The notes: a model not told the origin generated them from the letters alone. A DNA stretch of 64,000 bases from Pseudorhodoferax aquiterrae (GCF_014652235.1 NZ_BMYK01000015.1:28053-92052), one strand, 5' to 3'. Numbered from the stretch's first letter, positions 52,438 through 61,847 are shown. Program-made: numbers and translations.

Positions 52438-53415
52438 TCAGGATTCCTCGGTGATCTTGGCGGTGCGAACGACCTCGCCCCACTTCTTGAACTCGCTGGC
52501 CATGAAGCCGGCGAACTTGTCGACGGAGCCGCCGCCGTCTTCCACGCCGAAGCCGTCGAAGCGCGCCACCACCTCGGGCAGGGCCAGCACCTTGTTGATG
52601 TCGGCGTTGATCTGCGCGGCCAGCTCGGCCGACATGCCCCTGGGCCCGACCACGCCGTACCAGCTGGACACGTCGAAGCCCTTGAAGCCCTGCTCGTCCA
52701 TGGTCGCAAGCTCCGGGAAGCCCTTGGCGCGCTTGACGCGGGTCTGCACGATGGCGGCCGTCTTCTTCGCCTTCACCTGCGCCGTGGCGGCCGTCATGGT
52801 GTCGAAGCTGTAGTCGATCTGGCCGCCGATCAGGTCGGTCTGCAGCGGGCCCGAGCCCTTGTAGGGCACGTGGATGCTCTGCACGTCGGCCGCCATGTTG
52901 AACATCGCCGCGCACAGGTGTTGCACCGAGCCCGTGCCCGACGAGCCGAAGCTGATCTTGCCCGGGCTCCTGCGGCACTCCTCGACCACTTCCTTGACGG
53001 TGCCGGCGCCGGCGCGGTTCGCGCTGGTCACGAGGATGTGCGGCGTGGCGCCCACCATGGCGATGGGCGCGAAGTCCTTCAGGGGGTCGTAGCTGATGGC
53101 CTTGAAGATGTGCGGCCCGATGGCGTGCGTGTTGACATGCGCCATCAGCAGGTTCAGCCCCTCGGTGAAGCGGGTCTGGGCGAAGAAGCCGGCCGCCAGC
53201 GCACCGGTGGCGCCGGGCTTGTTCTCGATCACGACGCTGCGGCCCCACAGCTCGGACAGCTTCTGGCCGACGATGCGCGCGAACACGTCGGTGCCGCCGC
53301 CGGGCGCCCAGCCGACGTAGATCCTGACGATGCCCTTGGGCAGTTCGGTGGCCGCCTGGGCCCAGGGAGCGGACAGCACAGCCAGGCTGCCCGCGATGAA
53401 GTGTCGGCGTCTCAT
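52438..53415 (-). CDS. Bug-type tripartite tricarboxylate transporter solute-binding protein (3)
   Basis: The 325-residue protein has a signal peptide with RRRHFIAGSLAVLSAPWAQA and the Bug pattern GIVRIYVGWAPGGGTDVFAR and NKPGATG. Its stop is two bases before the CoA transferase start and it lies 114 bases after the LysR gene on the same strand, so it belongs to the permease-LysR-Bug-CoA transferase-hydratase unit. It probably recognises the acid that this operon degrades. Confidence 0.93.
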   Translation of the reverse strand: MRRRHFIAGSLAVLSAPWAQAATELPKGIVRIYVGWAPGGGTDVFARIVGQKLSELWGRSVVIENKPGATGALAAGFFAQTRFTEGLNLLMAHVNTHAIGPHIFKAISYDPLKDFAPIAMVGATPHILVTSANRAGAGTVKEVVEECRRSPGKISFGSSGTGSVQHLCAAMFNMAADVQSIHVPYKGSGPLQTDLIGGQIDYSFDTMTAATAQVKAKKTAAIVQTRVKRAKGFPELATMDEQGFKGFDVSSWYGVVGPRGMSAELAAQINADINKVLALPEVVARFDGFGVEDGGGSVDKFAGFMASEFKKWGEVVRTAKITEES

Positions 53416-53529
53416 GCGCGGTCTCCTCGTTGGTGGTGAGGCGACTGTTGCGCAGCGCCCGGAGACCGGCAATGGCGTGCAAGGCATGCCTGGATTCGCG
53501 ATCCGCGAAACCGGCACGCCCGCAAGCAG

Positions 53530-54414
53530 TCAAGGGGCGAGCAGCTGGGCCACCACGTTGCGCAGCGTCTGCTCCTGCGCGTTGCCTTCGACGCAGGACA
53601 GCACATAGCTGCGCCGGTGCCAGTCGCCCTCCAGCTCGGCCGTGGCCAGTGTGTCCTCGGGGTGGAAGCTGCGCAGCACCTCGGGCGGCATCAGCCCCAC
53701 ACCCAGGCCGTGGCGCACCAGGGCCAGCATGGTGTCGAAGCCGCTGGCCGAGAAGTCGTTGGGAAACGCCCGCCCGCGGCTGCGGTAGGCGCGTTGCACG
53801 GCCGCCAGCACGGCCGAGCCCTTGCCCAGGCTCACGATGGGCAGCTCCAGCAGCGCGTCCAGCCCGAGCGGCCCGGGCGCGAGCGTGAAATGCCGCCGGC
53901 TGTAGACCAGGATGAGCCGGTCCTGCCGGTAGTCGGACTTCGGCAGGTCCAGGAAACCGCTGCTCTTCTCGTAGATGCCGACATCGATCACGCGGTCGCG
54001 CAGCAGCTGCTGCACGATCTTGCTGTTCTCCTCCAGCACCTTGAGCGTGATCTGCGGATAGGCGATGCGCAGCCGCGCGATGTCGGCCGCGAGGAACTGG
54101 ATGATCGCGGCCTTGGGCGCGCCGATGATGATGCGCCCGTCGCGTCCATGGCCCAGCGCCTGGGCATCGCCTTCGAGCCGGTCGATCAGGTTGTCGATCT
54201 GGCGGATGTGGGCCAGCAGACGGCCGCCGGCTTCCGTGGTCTTCACGCCATGCGGCTGGCGCTTGAACAGCCTGGCGCCCAGTTGCGACTCCAGGTCGGT
54301 CAGCCGGCGCGAGGCGGCCGCCACCGCCAGGTTCAGCTTGTCGGCCGCACGCGAGATGCTGCCTTCCTCGGCGATGGCGAGGACCAGCTGGACCGTGGTG
54401 GAGTCGAGCTTCAT
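53530..54414 (-). CDS. LysR-family transcriptional regulator
   Basis: The 294-residue protein has a winged helix-turn-helix (about residues 5-62; EGSISRAADKLNLAVAAASR, then LTDLESQLGARLF) and a LysR substrate-binding domain (about 90-290). It lies four bases after the permease gene and 114 bases before Bug-3, all on one strand, so it may regulate this operon and be carried on the same message. No inverted operator was found by eye. Confidence 0.93.
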   Translation of the reverse strand: MKLDSTTVQLVLAIAEEGSISRAADKLNLAVAAASRRLTDLESQLGARLFKRQPHGVKTTEAGGRLLAHIRQIDNLIDRLEGDAQALGHGRDGRIIIGAPKAAIIQFLAADIARLRIAYPQITLKVLEENSKIVQQLLRDRVIDVGIYEKSSGFLDLPKSDYRQDRLILVYSRRHFTLAPGPLGLDALLELPIVSLGKGSAVLAAVQRAYRSRGRAFPNDFSASGFDTMLALVRHGLGVGLMPPEVLRSFHPEDTLATAELEGDWHRRSYVLSCVEGNAQEQTLRNVVAQLLAP

Positions 54415-54418
54415 GCCC

Positions 54419-55702
54419 TCAGCGCGTGCCCTCGCGCTCGCGCAGCAGGTGGTACAGCACGATGGCGCCGAAGGTGGCGGTGCCGATCCCGCCCATCTTG
54501 AAGCCCGCGATCGACAGCGTGAGGTCCCCGGCCCCGGCCGTCAGCGCCACGCCGGCCGTGATCAGGTTGCGCGGCCGCGAGAAGTCCACCTTGCTCTGCA
54601 CCCAGATGCGTCCGCCCGTGGCCGCGATCAGGCCGAACACCACCAGCGCCAGGCCGCCGACCACGGGCACCGGCAAGGTCAGGATCAGCGCGCCGAACTT
54701 GGGCGAGAAGCCCAGCGCCAGCGCCACCAGCGCGGCCACCACGAAGACCAGCGTGGAGTAGATGCGCGTGACGGCCATCACCCCCATGTTCTCGGCATAG
54801 GTGGTCACGCCGGTGCCGCCACCGGCGCCCGAGACCATGGTGGCGATGCCATCGGCCATGAAGGCGCGGCCCATGAGCGGGTCGAAGTTGCGGCCCGTCA
54901 TGGCGGCCAGGCCCTTCACGTGGCCCAGGTTCTCGGCCACGAGGATCACTGCCACGGGCGCGATCAGCAGCATGGCCGTGCCGTCGAACACCGGCGCGCT
55001 GAACTTCGGCAGGCCGATCCAGGCGGCCTGGGCCACGCCCGAGAAGTCGATCGGCTTGGCCCAGCCCAGCCCGTTGGCCGCGAGCCCGTACAGCGCGTAG
55101 CCGCACAGCGCGCCGAGCAGGATGGGCAGGCGCCCGGCCACGCCGCGGCTGCGCACCGCGATCAGGCCGACGAACAGCGCCGTCAGCAGACTGATGCCGG
55201 TCTCCACGGGCGTGGTACCGAGCATCTTGACTGCGACAGGCGCGAGGTTCAGGCCAATGGCCGCCACCACCGTGCCGGTCACGACGGGCGGCATGAGCCG
55301 CTCGATCCAGGCCGTGCCGGCCACCTGTACGACGAGGCCGATCGCGAAGTACAGCAGCCCGCAGGCGATGATGCCGCCCAGCGCCACGCCGATGTTGGCG
55401 TTGGGCCCGCTGCCCGCATAGCCCGTGGCCGCGATCACCACGCCGATGAAGGCGAAGCTCGAGCCCAGGTAGCTCGGCAGCCGCCCGCCCGTGAGCAGGA
55501 AGAAGATCAGCGTGCCGATGCCCGAGAAGAAGATGGCGGTGTTGGGATCGAAGCCCATCAGGATGGGCGCCAGCGCCGTGGAGCCGAACATGGCCACCAC
55601 ATGCTGCACGCCCATGGCGATGGTCTGGCCCATGGGCAGGCGTTCGTCGGGGGCGACTTCGCCGCCGGTCTTCAGGGTCCAGTGCGGGAACAGGCTGGCC
55701 AT
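54419..55702 (-). CDS. Uracil-xanthine permease (NCS2) family transporter
   Basis: The 427-residue protein has 14 expected membrane segments and NCS2 motifs: GVQHVVAMFGSTALAPILMG near residues 31-50, LPSYLGSSFAFIG, and the TTYAENMGVMAVTRIYS-type region (about 290-305). It is most like UraA/RutG uracil permeases. AGGAG precedes the ATG at 55702. It is the first gene of a unit with LysR, Bug-3, CoA transferase and hydratase, so its substrate might be the compound these genes handle rather than uracil itself. Confidence 0.93.
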   Translation of the reverse strand: MASLFPHWTLKTGGEVAPDERLPMGQTIAMGVQHVVAMFGSTALAPILMGFDPNTAIFFSGIGTLIFFLLTGGRLPSYLGSSFAFIGVVIAATGYAGSGPNANIGVALGGIIACGLLYFAIGLVVQVAGTAWIERLMPPVVTGTVVAAIGLNLAPVAVKMLGTTPVETGISLLTALFVGLIAVRSRGVAGRLPILLGALCGYALYGLAANGLGWAKPIDFSGVAQAAWIGLPKFSAPVFDGTAMLLIAPVAVILVAENLGHVKGLAAMTGRNFDPLMGRAFMADGIATMVSGAGGGTGVTTYAENMGVMAVTRIYSTLVFVVAALVALALGFSPKFGALILTLPVPVVGGLALVVFGLIAATGGRIWVQSKVDFSRPRNLITAGVALTAGAGDLTLSIAGFKMGGIGTATFGAIVLYHLLREREGTR

Positions 55703-55877
55703 GGCAGATCTCCTCGTTGTTGGTGTCGCGCGCCAGGCCGGGCAAGCCTGCGCGGGCGCCATTGTGTGCCAGGGACGCCAAAGGCTCGGGCACCGAGGAG
55801 AGGCGAGCGCAGGTGGCCTGGGCGGCCACCTGCGGCGGTGCACGACAGCGGCGCTGCCGTGCGGCGGCGCGCGCCGC

Positions 55878-56153
55878 TCAGCGCGCAGCCAGGTTCTGCT
55901 GCTCGGCCAGCAGCGTGGGCTGCGGCGCGTTCATGGCGCCGGTGTCGGTGCCCTCTCCGTTCGGCGGCATCGTGCCGTCGCGCTGCGCCTGCTCCAGTTG
56001 GGCGATCACCTCGGCCCGCGTGAGCGTGCTGGGCTCGCTGCTGACGGGCGGGATGTAGCCCACCTCGCCGGACGCGTGCACGTCGGCAAGGCTGGGCATG
56101 GCGACGAAGGCGGCGGCGGCCATCCAGGTCGACGCGATGAGTCGGGTGTTCAT
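55878..56153 (-). CDS. DUF4148 small periplasmic protein
   Basis: The 91-residue protein has a signal peptide (about residues 1-23, SLA) and the DUF4148 phrase SEPSTLTRAEVIAQLEQAQRDG, a family nearly limited to Burkholderiales and of unknown function. It stands between the permease and the universal stress gene, with about 170 non-coding bases on each side. Confidence 0.88.
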   Translation of the reverse strand: MNTRLIASTWMAAAAFVAMPSLADVHASGEVGYIPPVSSEPSTLTRAEVIAQLEQAQRDGTMPPNGEGTDTGAMNAPQPTLLAEQQNLAAR

Positions 56154-56313
56154 GGTTCGGTCCTCGCAAAAAGGGTTGCAGCTCATCCCACGCCGCAGAC
56201 CCCATGCCCGCGGCGCGCTCGATGGGGTTCCCGGGTATGCGCACCGCACCGATGGCTGCATTGTTCGGTTCGCGCGACCGACCAGCATCCTCACTTCGAA
56301 CGAGCCTGTGCGC

Positions 56314-57204
56314 TCAGCCCCCGGCCGGCCTGGGCGGCACCACGAGCACGTCGCTTTCGGCCAGTTCCAGCACGCGCTCGGCCACGCTGCCCAGCAGCAG
56401 GCCCGTGAGGCCGGAGCGGCGCTGCGTGCCCAGCACCACGAGCTCGCCCAGGTGCTCCGCGCCATGCTCGCGCAGCAGCAGGCCAGGGTCGCCGTAGGCC
56501 AGGCGCAGCGTGGTGCGTGCGCGCACGGCAGCCGGCAGCGGCGTGGCGTCCAGGAACAGCCGCGCCTGCTCCTCGGCCACGGCGCGGCCGGCCTGGCGCG
56601 CCTGCTCCACGTCCATGCCGGCGAGCAGCGGATACGGGTTGCCGAAGGCATGGAACAGCGTGAAGCTGGCCTGCGGGAACAGTGCCACAGCCGTCTGCAG
56701 CGCATGGCGCGCATGTTCGGAGAAATCGCTGGTGACCAGCACCTGGGTGTAGGCGGCCCGCGCGCGCTCGCGCACCACGAGCAGCGGCACGGGCGCACGC
56801 CGCGCCAGCGCTTCCACGGTGGAGCCCAGCAGCACGCGCGCCAGCGCCTCGTGGCGCGCCACGCCGGTCACGATGAGGCCGCAGCGCTCGGCCTGGGCCA
56901 CGGCCAGCACGGTGCTGGTCAATTCGCCCTGCTCCACACGCACGATGGGCGGAACGGTCGCGTCGGCCAGGTCGGCGCGCAGCCGGCGTTCGGCCTGGCG
57001 GCGCGCGGCACGCTCTGCCACGGCATCGGACGACAGCGCCAGCACCGGGTGCGAGACCAGTCCGGCACCGCCGGGCACCACGGTCAGCGCCACCAGCGGC
57101 ACGCGCCATTCGCGTGCCAGCAGCAGCGCACGGTCGAGTGCGCGGTCGCTGCGCGGGCTCAGGTCGGTGGCCAGCAGCACGCTCTGGCGCAGGGTTTCGG
57201 TCAT
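56314..57204 (-). CDS. Tandem-domain universal stress protein
   Basis: The 296-residue protein has two Usp domains (about residues 5-145 and 150-290). The second carries the ATP-binding glycine pattern GTQRRSGLTGLLLGSVAERVL; the first has a degenerate version GVARHEALARVLLGST. The domains start with VLLATDLSPRSDRAL and VLVTSDFSEHARHAL. UspE-like tandem proteins help survive stress. It runs on the minus strand, divergent to the EamA gene. Confidence 0.92.
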   Translation of the reverse strand: MTETLRQSVLLATDLSPRSDRALDRALLLAREWRVPLVALTVVPGGAGLVSHPVLALSSDAVAERAARRQAERRLRADLADATVPPIVRVEQGELTSTVLAVAQAERCGLIVTGVARHEALARVLLGSTVEALARRAPVPLLVVRERARAAYTQVLVTSDFSEHARHALQTAVALFPQASFTLFHAFGNPYPLLAGMDVEQARQAGRAVAEEQARLFLDATPLPAAVRARTTLRLAYGDPGLLLREHGAEHLGELVVLGTQRRSGLTGLLLGSVAERVLELAESDVLVVPPRPAGG

Positions 57205-57407
57205 CTTGCCATCCTCGTCGGTCTCGGGACCGCGCCATGGTACGGTCCGCGGTCCGTGCGCACCCGCCGCGGCGGCCAAGAACACATTGCGCGTGGAGAC
57301 ATGCAGGACATCGCCTTGAACCCATTGCCCCCGTGCGCCGATGGCGCACCATCCACCCAAGCACACCGTCGCGCCCCGGCCGATCGGGCACACACCGGAG
57401 ACCGGCC

Positions 57408-58283
57408 ATGACCTGGCTGAGCCTGTCCATGGTGGTGCTGGCGGCGCTGATCCACGCCACCTGGAACCTGCTGGCCAAGCGTGCCGCCCATGCCGGCACG
57501 GCCTTCGTGGCCGCCAGCACGCTGGTGGCCTGCACGGCCTATGCGCCCTGGGTGGTGTGGGAGCTGACGCACGGCGGCATGCCGGTCAACGGCCCCGTGC
57601 TGGCCTGCATCGTCGCCAGCGGCCTGCTGCACCTGGTCTACAGCATGTGTTTGCAAAAGGGCTACCGCGTGGCGGATCTGTCGGTGGTCTATCCGGTGGC
57701 GCGCGGCACGGGGCCGCTGCTGTCGTCCATCGGCGCCTTCGTGCTGCTGGGCGAGGCGCCCTCGGCCCACGGGCTGCTGGGCCTGGCGGCGATCGTGCTG
57801 GGCATCGCCCTGCTGTGCACCGATGGGAAGCTGGCCATGTTCGGCCAGCCCAGTGCGCTGGCCGGCGTGCGCTGGGGCGGTGCCACGGGCGCGCTGATCG
57901 CGGGCTACACCGTGGTCGATGCCTATGGCGTCAAGGTGCTGGGCGTGGGGGCCGTGGTGCTGGACTGGTGCTCCAACCTCGTGCGCCTGTGCGTGCTCGT
58001 GCCCTGGATGCTGCGCAACCGCGCCCCCGCACTGGCGGCCATGCGCGGGCACTGGGGACTGACCATGGCCGTGGGACTGCTCTCGCCGCTGTCCTACATC
58101 CTGGTGCTGGCCGCGCTCGGGATGGGGGCGCCGCTCAGCGTGGTCGCGCCCACGCGCGAGATGTCGATGATGGTCGGCGCGCTGTTCGGTCTGGTGCTGC
58201 TGCGCGAACGCGTGGGCCCGGGCCGCGCCGCGGGCTGCGTGCTGGTGGTCGTCGGCGTGGTGCTGCTCAGCGGCTCGCGTTGA
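57408..58283 (+). CDS. EamA/DMT-family transporter
   Basis: The 291-residue protein has about ten membrane helices in two EamA repeats, with ALIHATWNLLAKRA at the start and VVYPVARGTGPLLSS and SVVAPTREMSMMVGAL as the repeat signatures. Substrates in the family are diverse. It converges with the lipase gene and overlaps its 3' end by 17 bases (58267-58283). ATG at 57408. Confidence 0.88.
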   Translation: MTWLSLSMVVLAALIHATWNLLAKRAAHAGTAFVAASTLVACTAYAPWVVWELTHGGMPVNGPVLACIVASGLLHLVYSMCLQKGYRVADLSVVYPVARGTGPLLSSIGAFVLLGEAPSAHGLLGLAAIVLGIALLCTDGKLAMFGQPSALAGVRWGGATGALIAGYTVVDAYGVKVLGVGAVVLDWCSNLVRLCVLVPWMLRNRAPALAAMRGHWGLTMAVGLLSPLSYILVLAALGMGAPLSVVAPTREMSMMVGALFGLVLLRERVGPGRAAGCVLVVVGVVLLSGSR

Positions 58284-60117
58284 GCGACTCGCGCAGGATG
58301 CGCCGGATCTCCAGGATCGCCAGCGGGTGCTCCTGCACGCTGTGCTCGGACGGCAGCACGCGCTCGGAGGCCGCGCCCGCCAGGTGCGCGCTGGCATAGG
58401 GCACGATGCCGTCGCTGGCCTCGGCGCGCGGCAGCGCCATGTCGGCCTGGCCGATGATGGAGTGGTAGCGCACGCGCGGACTGATCGGCAGCTGCGCGGC
58501 GGCCTGCACGAAGGGATCGGTGTCGCGCAGGTTGTCGATGCTGTTGGGGATGCGCTGCGGCCCGGTCTCCTGGCCGTCGGGGCCGGGCCGGCCGAACAGG
58601 CCGGTCACGTCGCCGATCTGCTCCAGCATGGCCAGCGGCAGGGTCACGAAGTTGGCGATGCGGCGCGCCAGCCGGCTGCCCGCGAACGGTGTGCCGCGGT
58701 GCGGCGCGGCGATGAAGACGGCCTCGCCGACCTGGGGCAGCGGCTCGAACGAGAGGAACGGCGCCAGGCGCTCCCGGGCCGCGCGCGCCGCCGGGTCGGC
58801 CGGCAGCAGCGACCACAGCCGCTCGCCCGACGACGACACCAGCAGCCGCGCCAGCACCCCGCCCATGCTGTGGCCCACCAGCACCATGTCCCGCGAGGCC
58901 ACGGCCTGGCCACCGGGATCGAAGTGCGCCAGCGTCTGCAGCAGCGCCTCACGAATCGCCTTCTGGTTGAGCGCGAGCGGCGCATTGCTCGGGTAGTAGA
59001 CCTGGCAGATCTGGTAGTTGCGGCGCAGCAGCTCGTCGCCCAGCACTTCGTTGGCCACGTTGATCCAGGCCTCCGGACTGCTGGCCAGGCCGTGCAGCAT
59101 GACGATGGTGCGGCGCTTGGGGTCGTAGGGCTGCATGAGCTCGATGCGCGGGCGCACGATGCCGTCGGACAGGCCGAACAGCGTGCGCAGCGACTGCGTG
59201 GCAAAACCCGCGCGCGCCAGCCACAGGCCGTAGCCGGCCGTGAAGTTCGCGGCCAGCGGCACGCGCTCGCGGGCCAGCGGCGCCTGCGCGCTGCGGTACG
59301 GGTCGTACAGCATGAGCTGCACGGCGCGGCCGGCCAGCACATCGGGCAGCGTGTCGCCCTCGAAGCGCAGCAGGGCCGTGATCGCCGGAAAGCGCGTGGT
59401 GTCGAAGGGTCGGGCCGGGTCGGCATCGGCCGGCGGCGGCAGCACGGCCACGAGCTCTGCGCCGAAGCCGTCGCGCCGGTAGCTGTTGCGCAGGCCCGTG
59501 AAGCGCAGCGAGGAAGCCGGCAGCAGTTCCTCGGGCATGGGCGCATCCGGCGGCAGTGCCAGGTCGTCGGCCTGGCTGGCGATGCGCCAGCTGTTAAGGG
59601 CCAGTGTCTCGCCGCGCTGCGCGGCCGGCGTGGCGCTGTACACCTTGAACAGGCGCGTCACGGTCTGCTGCACGGCGTAGTTGTAGTAGTCGCGCACCTG
59701 GGTCTGGCGGTCCTCGAAGGCGCGCTCGCCGGGCTTGCGCGCGGTGAAGAACAGGTAGGCATAGGCATGGCGCGCCGTCTCCAGCCAGGCGTCCAGCACG
59801 GCCTCGTCGGCGGCCTGGGCCCGGTCGGCCGCCAGCGCATGCTCCAGCCAGAGTTCGGCCATGGCGGACAGGCGCTGCTCCTCGCTGATGCCGGCCGACA
59901 GCTCCAGCGTGCCGCGGCAGGCCACGGGCCGCTCGCGGCAGTCGGCGATGCCGACCACGCGCAGCACCTCCTGGGCGGATTCGCTGAGCCGGCCCGTGGT
60001 CAGCACGTCGCCGCGGCGCTCGGCCAGGTACCGGGCCGGAGAGATCGCGCTGACCGTCACGCCGGCGCAGCCGGTCAGCAGCAGCAGGACCAGCAGCACG
60101 GCCAGGCGGCGCATCAT
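58267..60117 (-). CDS. Outer-membrane-type lipoprotein with alpha/beta hydrolase (lipase-like) domain
   Basis: The 616-residue protein starts with a lipobox LLTGCAG (acyl Cys17), an N-terminal region of unknown fold (about residues 40-330), and an alpha/beta hydrolase domain with VMLHGLASSPEAWINVANE (oxyanion region), the nucleophile elbow VGHSMGGVLARLL (Ser near 400), a likely Asp in SDGIVPYASA, and a late His in PSEHSVQEHP. It is probably a lipase or esterase on the cell envelope. ATGA overlap with the DUF4105 gene makes them one unit. The long N-terminal domain is not found in usual lipases. Confidence 0.88.
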   Translation of the reverse strand: MMRRLAVLLVLLLLTGCAGVTVSAISPARYLAERRGDVLTTGRLSESAQEVLRVVGIADCRERPVACRGTLELSAGISEEQRLSAMAELWLEHALAADRAQAADEAVLDAWLETARHAYAYLFFTARKPGERAFEDRQTQVRDYYNYAVQQTVTRLFKVYSATPAAQRGETLALNSWRIASQADDLALPPDAPMPEELLPASSLRFTGLRNSYRRDGFGAELVAVLPPPADADPARPFDTTRFPAITALLRFEGDTLPDVLAGRAVQLMLYDPYRSAQAPLARERVPLAANFTAGYGLWLARAGFATQSLRTLFGLSDGIVRPRIELMQPYDPKRRTIVMLHGLASSPEAWINVANEVLGDELLRRNYQICQVYYPSNAPLALNQKAIREALLQTLAHFDPGGQAVASRDMVLVGHSMGGVLARLLVSSSGERLWSLLPADPAARAARERLAPFLSFEPLPQVGEAVFIAAPHRGTPFAGSRLARRIANFVTLPLAMLEQIGDVTGLFGRPGPDGQETGPQRIPNSIDNLRDTDPFVQAAAQLPISPRVRYHSIIGQADMALPRAEASDGIVPYASAHLAGAASERVLPSEHSVQEHPLAILEIRRILRESLNASR

Positions 60118-61103
60118 GGCGCAGCCTCCATGCCCGGCACGCCGCGCCGGATCGCTTGCGAGAACTGTGGGTCGGCATCGGCGGCCTGGGCGCGGGCGGT
60201 GATGCGGCCTGCGCTGCGCAGCTGCTTGACCGTGTGGCCCGGCGCCAGGCCGCCCACACTGTGCAGGTACTCGGGCAGGTAGCCCGAGGCCAGCAGCCGC
60301 CAGTCGAGCGGCAGGCCGCCGACGATGCGGCGCGCCATCTCGTAGACGATGGTGGTGCAGTTGGCGCTCAACGTGTCGTAAAAGCGCGGCGCACGCGCCA
60401 GCGCCTGGGCTTGGGCCAGGTAGGCCAGGAACAGCGCGCGCTGCGCGGCCGGGGCCAGTTGCACGCGGTACAGGTAGACGTCCTCGCCGCGCACATTGGT
60501 GCGCACGCGCAGGATGTCGCGCTCGTCGGCCGCCACCAGGCTCAGCTCGTATTGCTTGAAGAAGCCGGCCACGGCCGAGAAGGATTCGCCGCGTTCCTTG
60601 CGGATCTCGACCGAGAAGACGATCTGCTGGCCATCGTCGAAACCGAAGGAGACCAGGGTATGGGCGATGGCCGGGCCCATCCAGTAGGACAGCGCCATGT
60701 CCACCGTGCGCAGCCGGTCCAGGTCGAGGCGGCGCGTCTCCCAGCGCGCGGTGTAGTCGGTGTCGCTGCGCCAGTCGAAGTTGCGCACGTTCGAGAGCGT
60801 CAGCACGCTGCCATCGACCTGCGACTGCAGGTGCCGCGCCACGTCGTCGGCCCAGACCCGGTCGTCGGACGGCGCGATGCGCACCCACCAGCCCAGCAGC
60901 AGCGCGAAGGCCACGCCATAGGCCAGCACCGGCCGCGCCGCGCCCTCGCGCCACAGCAGCCAGATGGCCGCCAGTGCGAACAGCGCCCAGCCGCCCGCTA
61001 CCACGCTGGCCCACGGGGCGGGCAGCGGCAAGCGATAGTGCAGCGCGGGCACGGCCCACAGGCTGGACAGCAGCAGCACCAGGGTCCAGACGACGCGGCC
61101 CAT
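60114..61103 (-). CDS. DUF4105 (Lnb N-terminal-like) membrane-anchored protein
   Basis: The 329-residue protein has two to three N-terminal membrane helices (about residues 5-90) and a DUF4105-like domain with RNFDWRSDTDY, WETRRLD, SYWMGPAIAHTLVSFGFDDG and the Asn-Cys pair YDTLSANCTTIVYEMARR, which recalls papain-like active-site patterns (Cys near 262). The domain is thought to be a periplasmic transferase or hydrolase. It is coupled to TetR (1-base overlap, CATCA) and to the lipase gene (ATGA). Confidence 0.85.
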   Translation of the reverse strand: MGRVVWTLVLLLSSLWAVPALHYRLPLPAPWASVVAGGWALFALAAIWLLWREGAARPVLAYGVAFALLLGWWVRIAPSDDRVWADDVARHLQSQVDGSVLTLSNVRNFDWRSDTDYTARWETRRLDLDRLRTVDMALSYWMGPAIAHTLVSFGFDDGQQIVFSVEIRKERGESFSAVAGFFKQYELSLVAADERDILRVRTNVRGEDVYLYRVQLAPAAQRALFLAYLAQAQALARAPRFYDTLSANCTTIVYEMARRIVGGLPLDWRLLASGYLPEYLHSVGGLAPGHTVKQLRSAGRITARAQAADADPQFSQAIRRGVPGMEAAP

Positions 61104-61750
61104 CAGGGCTCCAGCAGTTCGCGCAGCATCGCGATGTGGGCCTTGCGCTGGCGTTCCATGGCCGTGGCATCCAGTTGGCCCTGCACCAGCAGCTCCAGCA
61201 TGCTGTGCACGCCCGGCGACAGCACCAGCCGGGGCTCGCGCAGCAGCACACCACGGCGCAGGTGGCCCTGCGCCGCACCGCGCTGGAGCAGTTGCTCGAT
61301 GTCGGCCAGATAGGGCTCCACGACCATTTCGCGCCACTGGCCCACGAGCTGCTGCGCACGCGCCCCGTCGGCCAGCATCAGCCGCAGCGTCAGTGCGGTG
61401 GCCGGGTCGCCGAAGGATTCATACATGGGCGCGACGACCTGGTCCACCAGCACGTCCACCGTCACGGCGGTGTCCGGGTGCAGCGGGGGCCGGTTGGCGT
61501 GCAACGGCAGCATGAGCCGCGTGAGCAGCGCGCCGAAGATCTCCTCCTTGCTCGTGAAATGCGTGTAGACGCCGCCCTTGGACAACCCGGCGGCAGCGGC
61601 GACATCGTCCATCCGCGCCGCCGCGAAGCCCTTGTCGGAAAACACGCGCAGCGCCGCATCCAGGATCTGGGTCACGCGCACGGTCGCCGGAAGGCGCTGG
61701 CGTGCCGGGCGTTCCGGGGTCGGCTGGTCGGTGGGCAATTCGGGCGTCAT
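61103..61750 (-). CDS. TetR-family transcriptional regulator
   Basis: The 215-residue protein has an N-terminal TetR helix-turn-helix (about residues 24-70; ILDAALRVFSDKGFAAARMD, then DVAAAAGLSKGGVYTHF) and a C-terminal AcrR-type ligand domain (TetR_C with VDVLVDQVVAPM). It overlaps the DUF4105 gene by one base and diverges from phaC, with the 14-bp palindrome ACCGACTGGTCGGT between, so it probably represses itself and phaC, or the RND efflux gene further on. ATG at 61750. Confidence 0.92.
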   Translation of the reverse strand: MTPELPTDQPTPERPARQRLPATVRVTQILDAALRVFSDKGFAAARMDDVAAAAGLSKGGVYTHFTSKEEIFGALLTRLMLPLHANRPPLHPDTAVTVDVLVDQVVAPMYESFGDPATALTLRLMLADGARAQQLVGQWREMVVEPYLADIEQLLQRGAAQGHLRRGVLLREPRLVLSPGVHSMLELLVQGQLDATAMERQRKAHIAMLRELLEP

Positions 61751-61833
61751 CGCGGGGTGCCGAACGGGTGGCGCAGGGTCGGCCACGGTCGTCCAGTGGT
61801 CAAGGTGGCGTGCATTATCGCCAGGCACAAAAA

Positions 61834-61847
61834 ACCGACTGGTCGGT
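61834..61847. promoter_or_regulatory. Palindromic TetR-type operator ACCGAC-TG-GTCGGT
   Basis: This perfect 6-bp inverted repeat with a 2-base centre lies 84 bases upstream of tetR and 87 bases upstream of phaC, in the divergent promoter region. The sequence is like the GACCG-type sites bound by several AcrR/TtgR-like TetR proteins. Confidence 0.65.
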
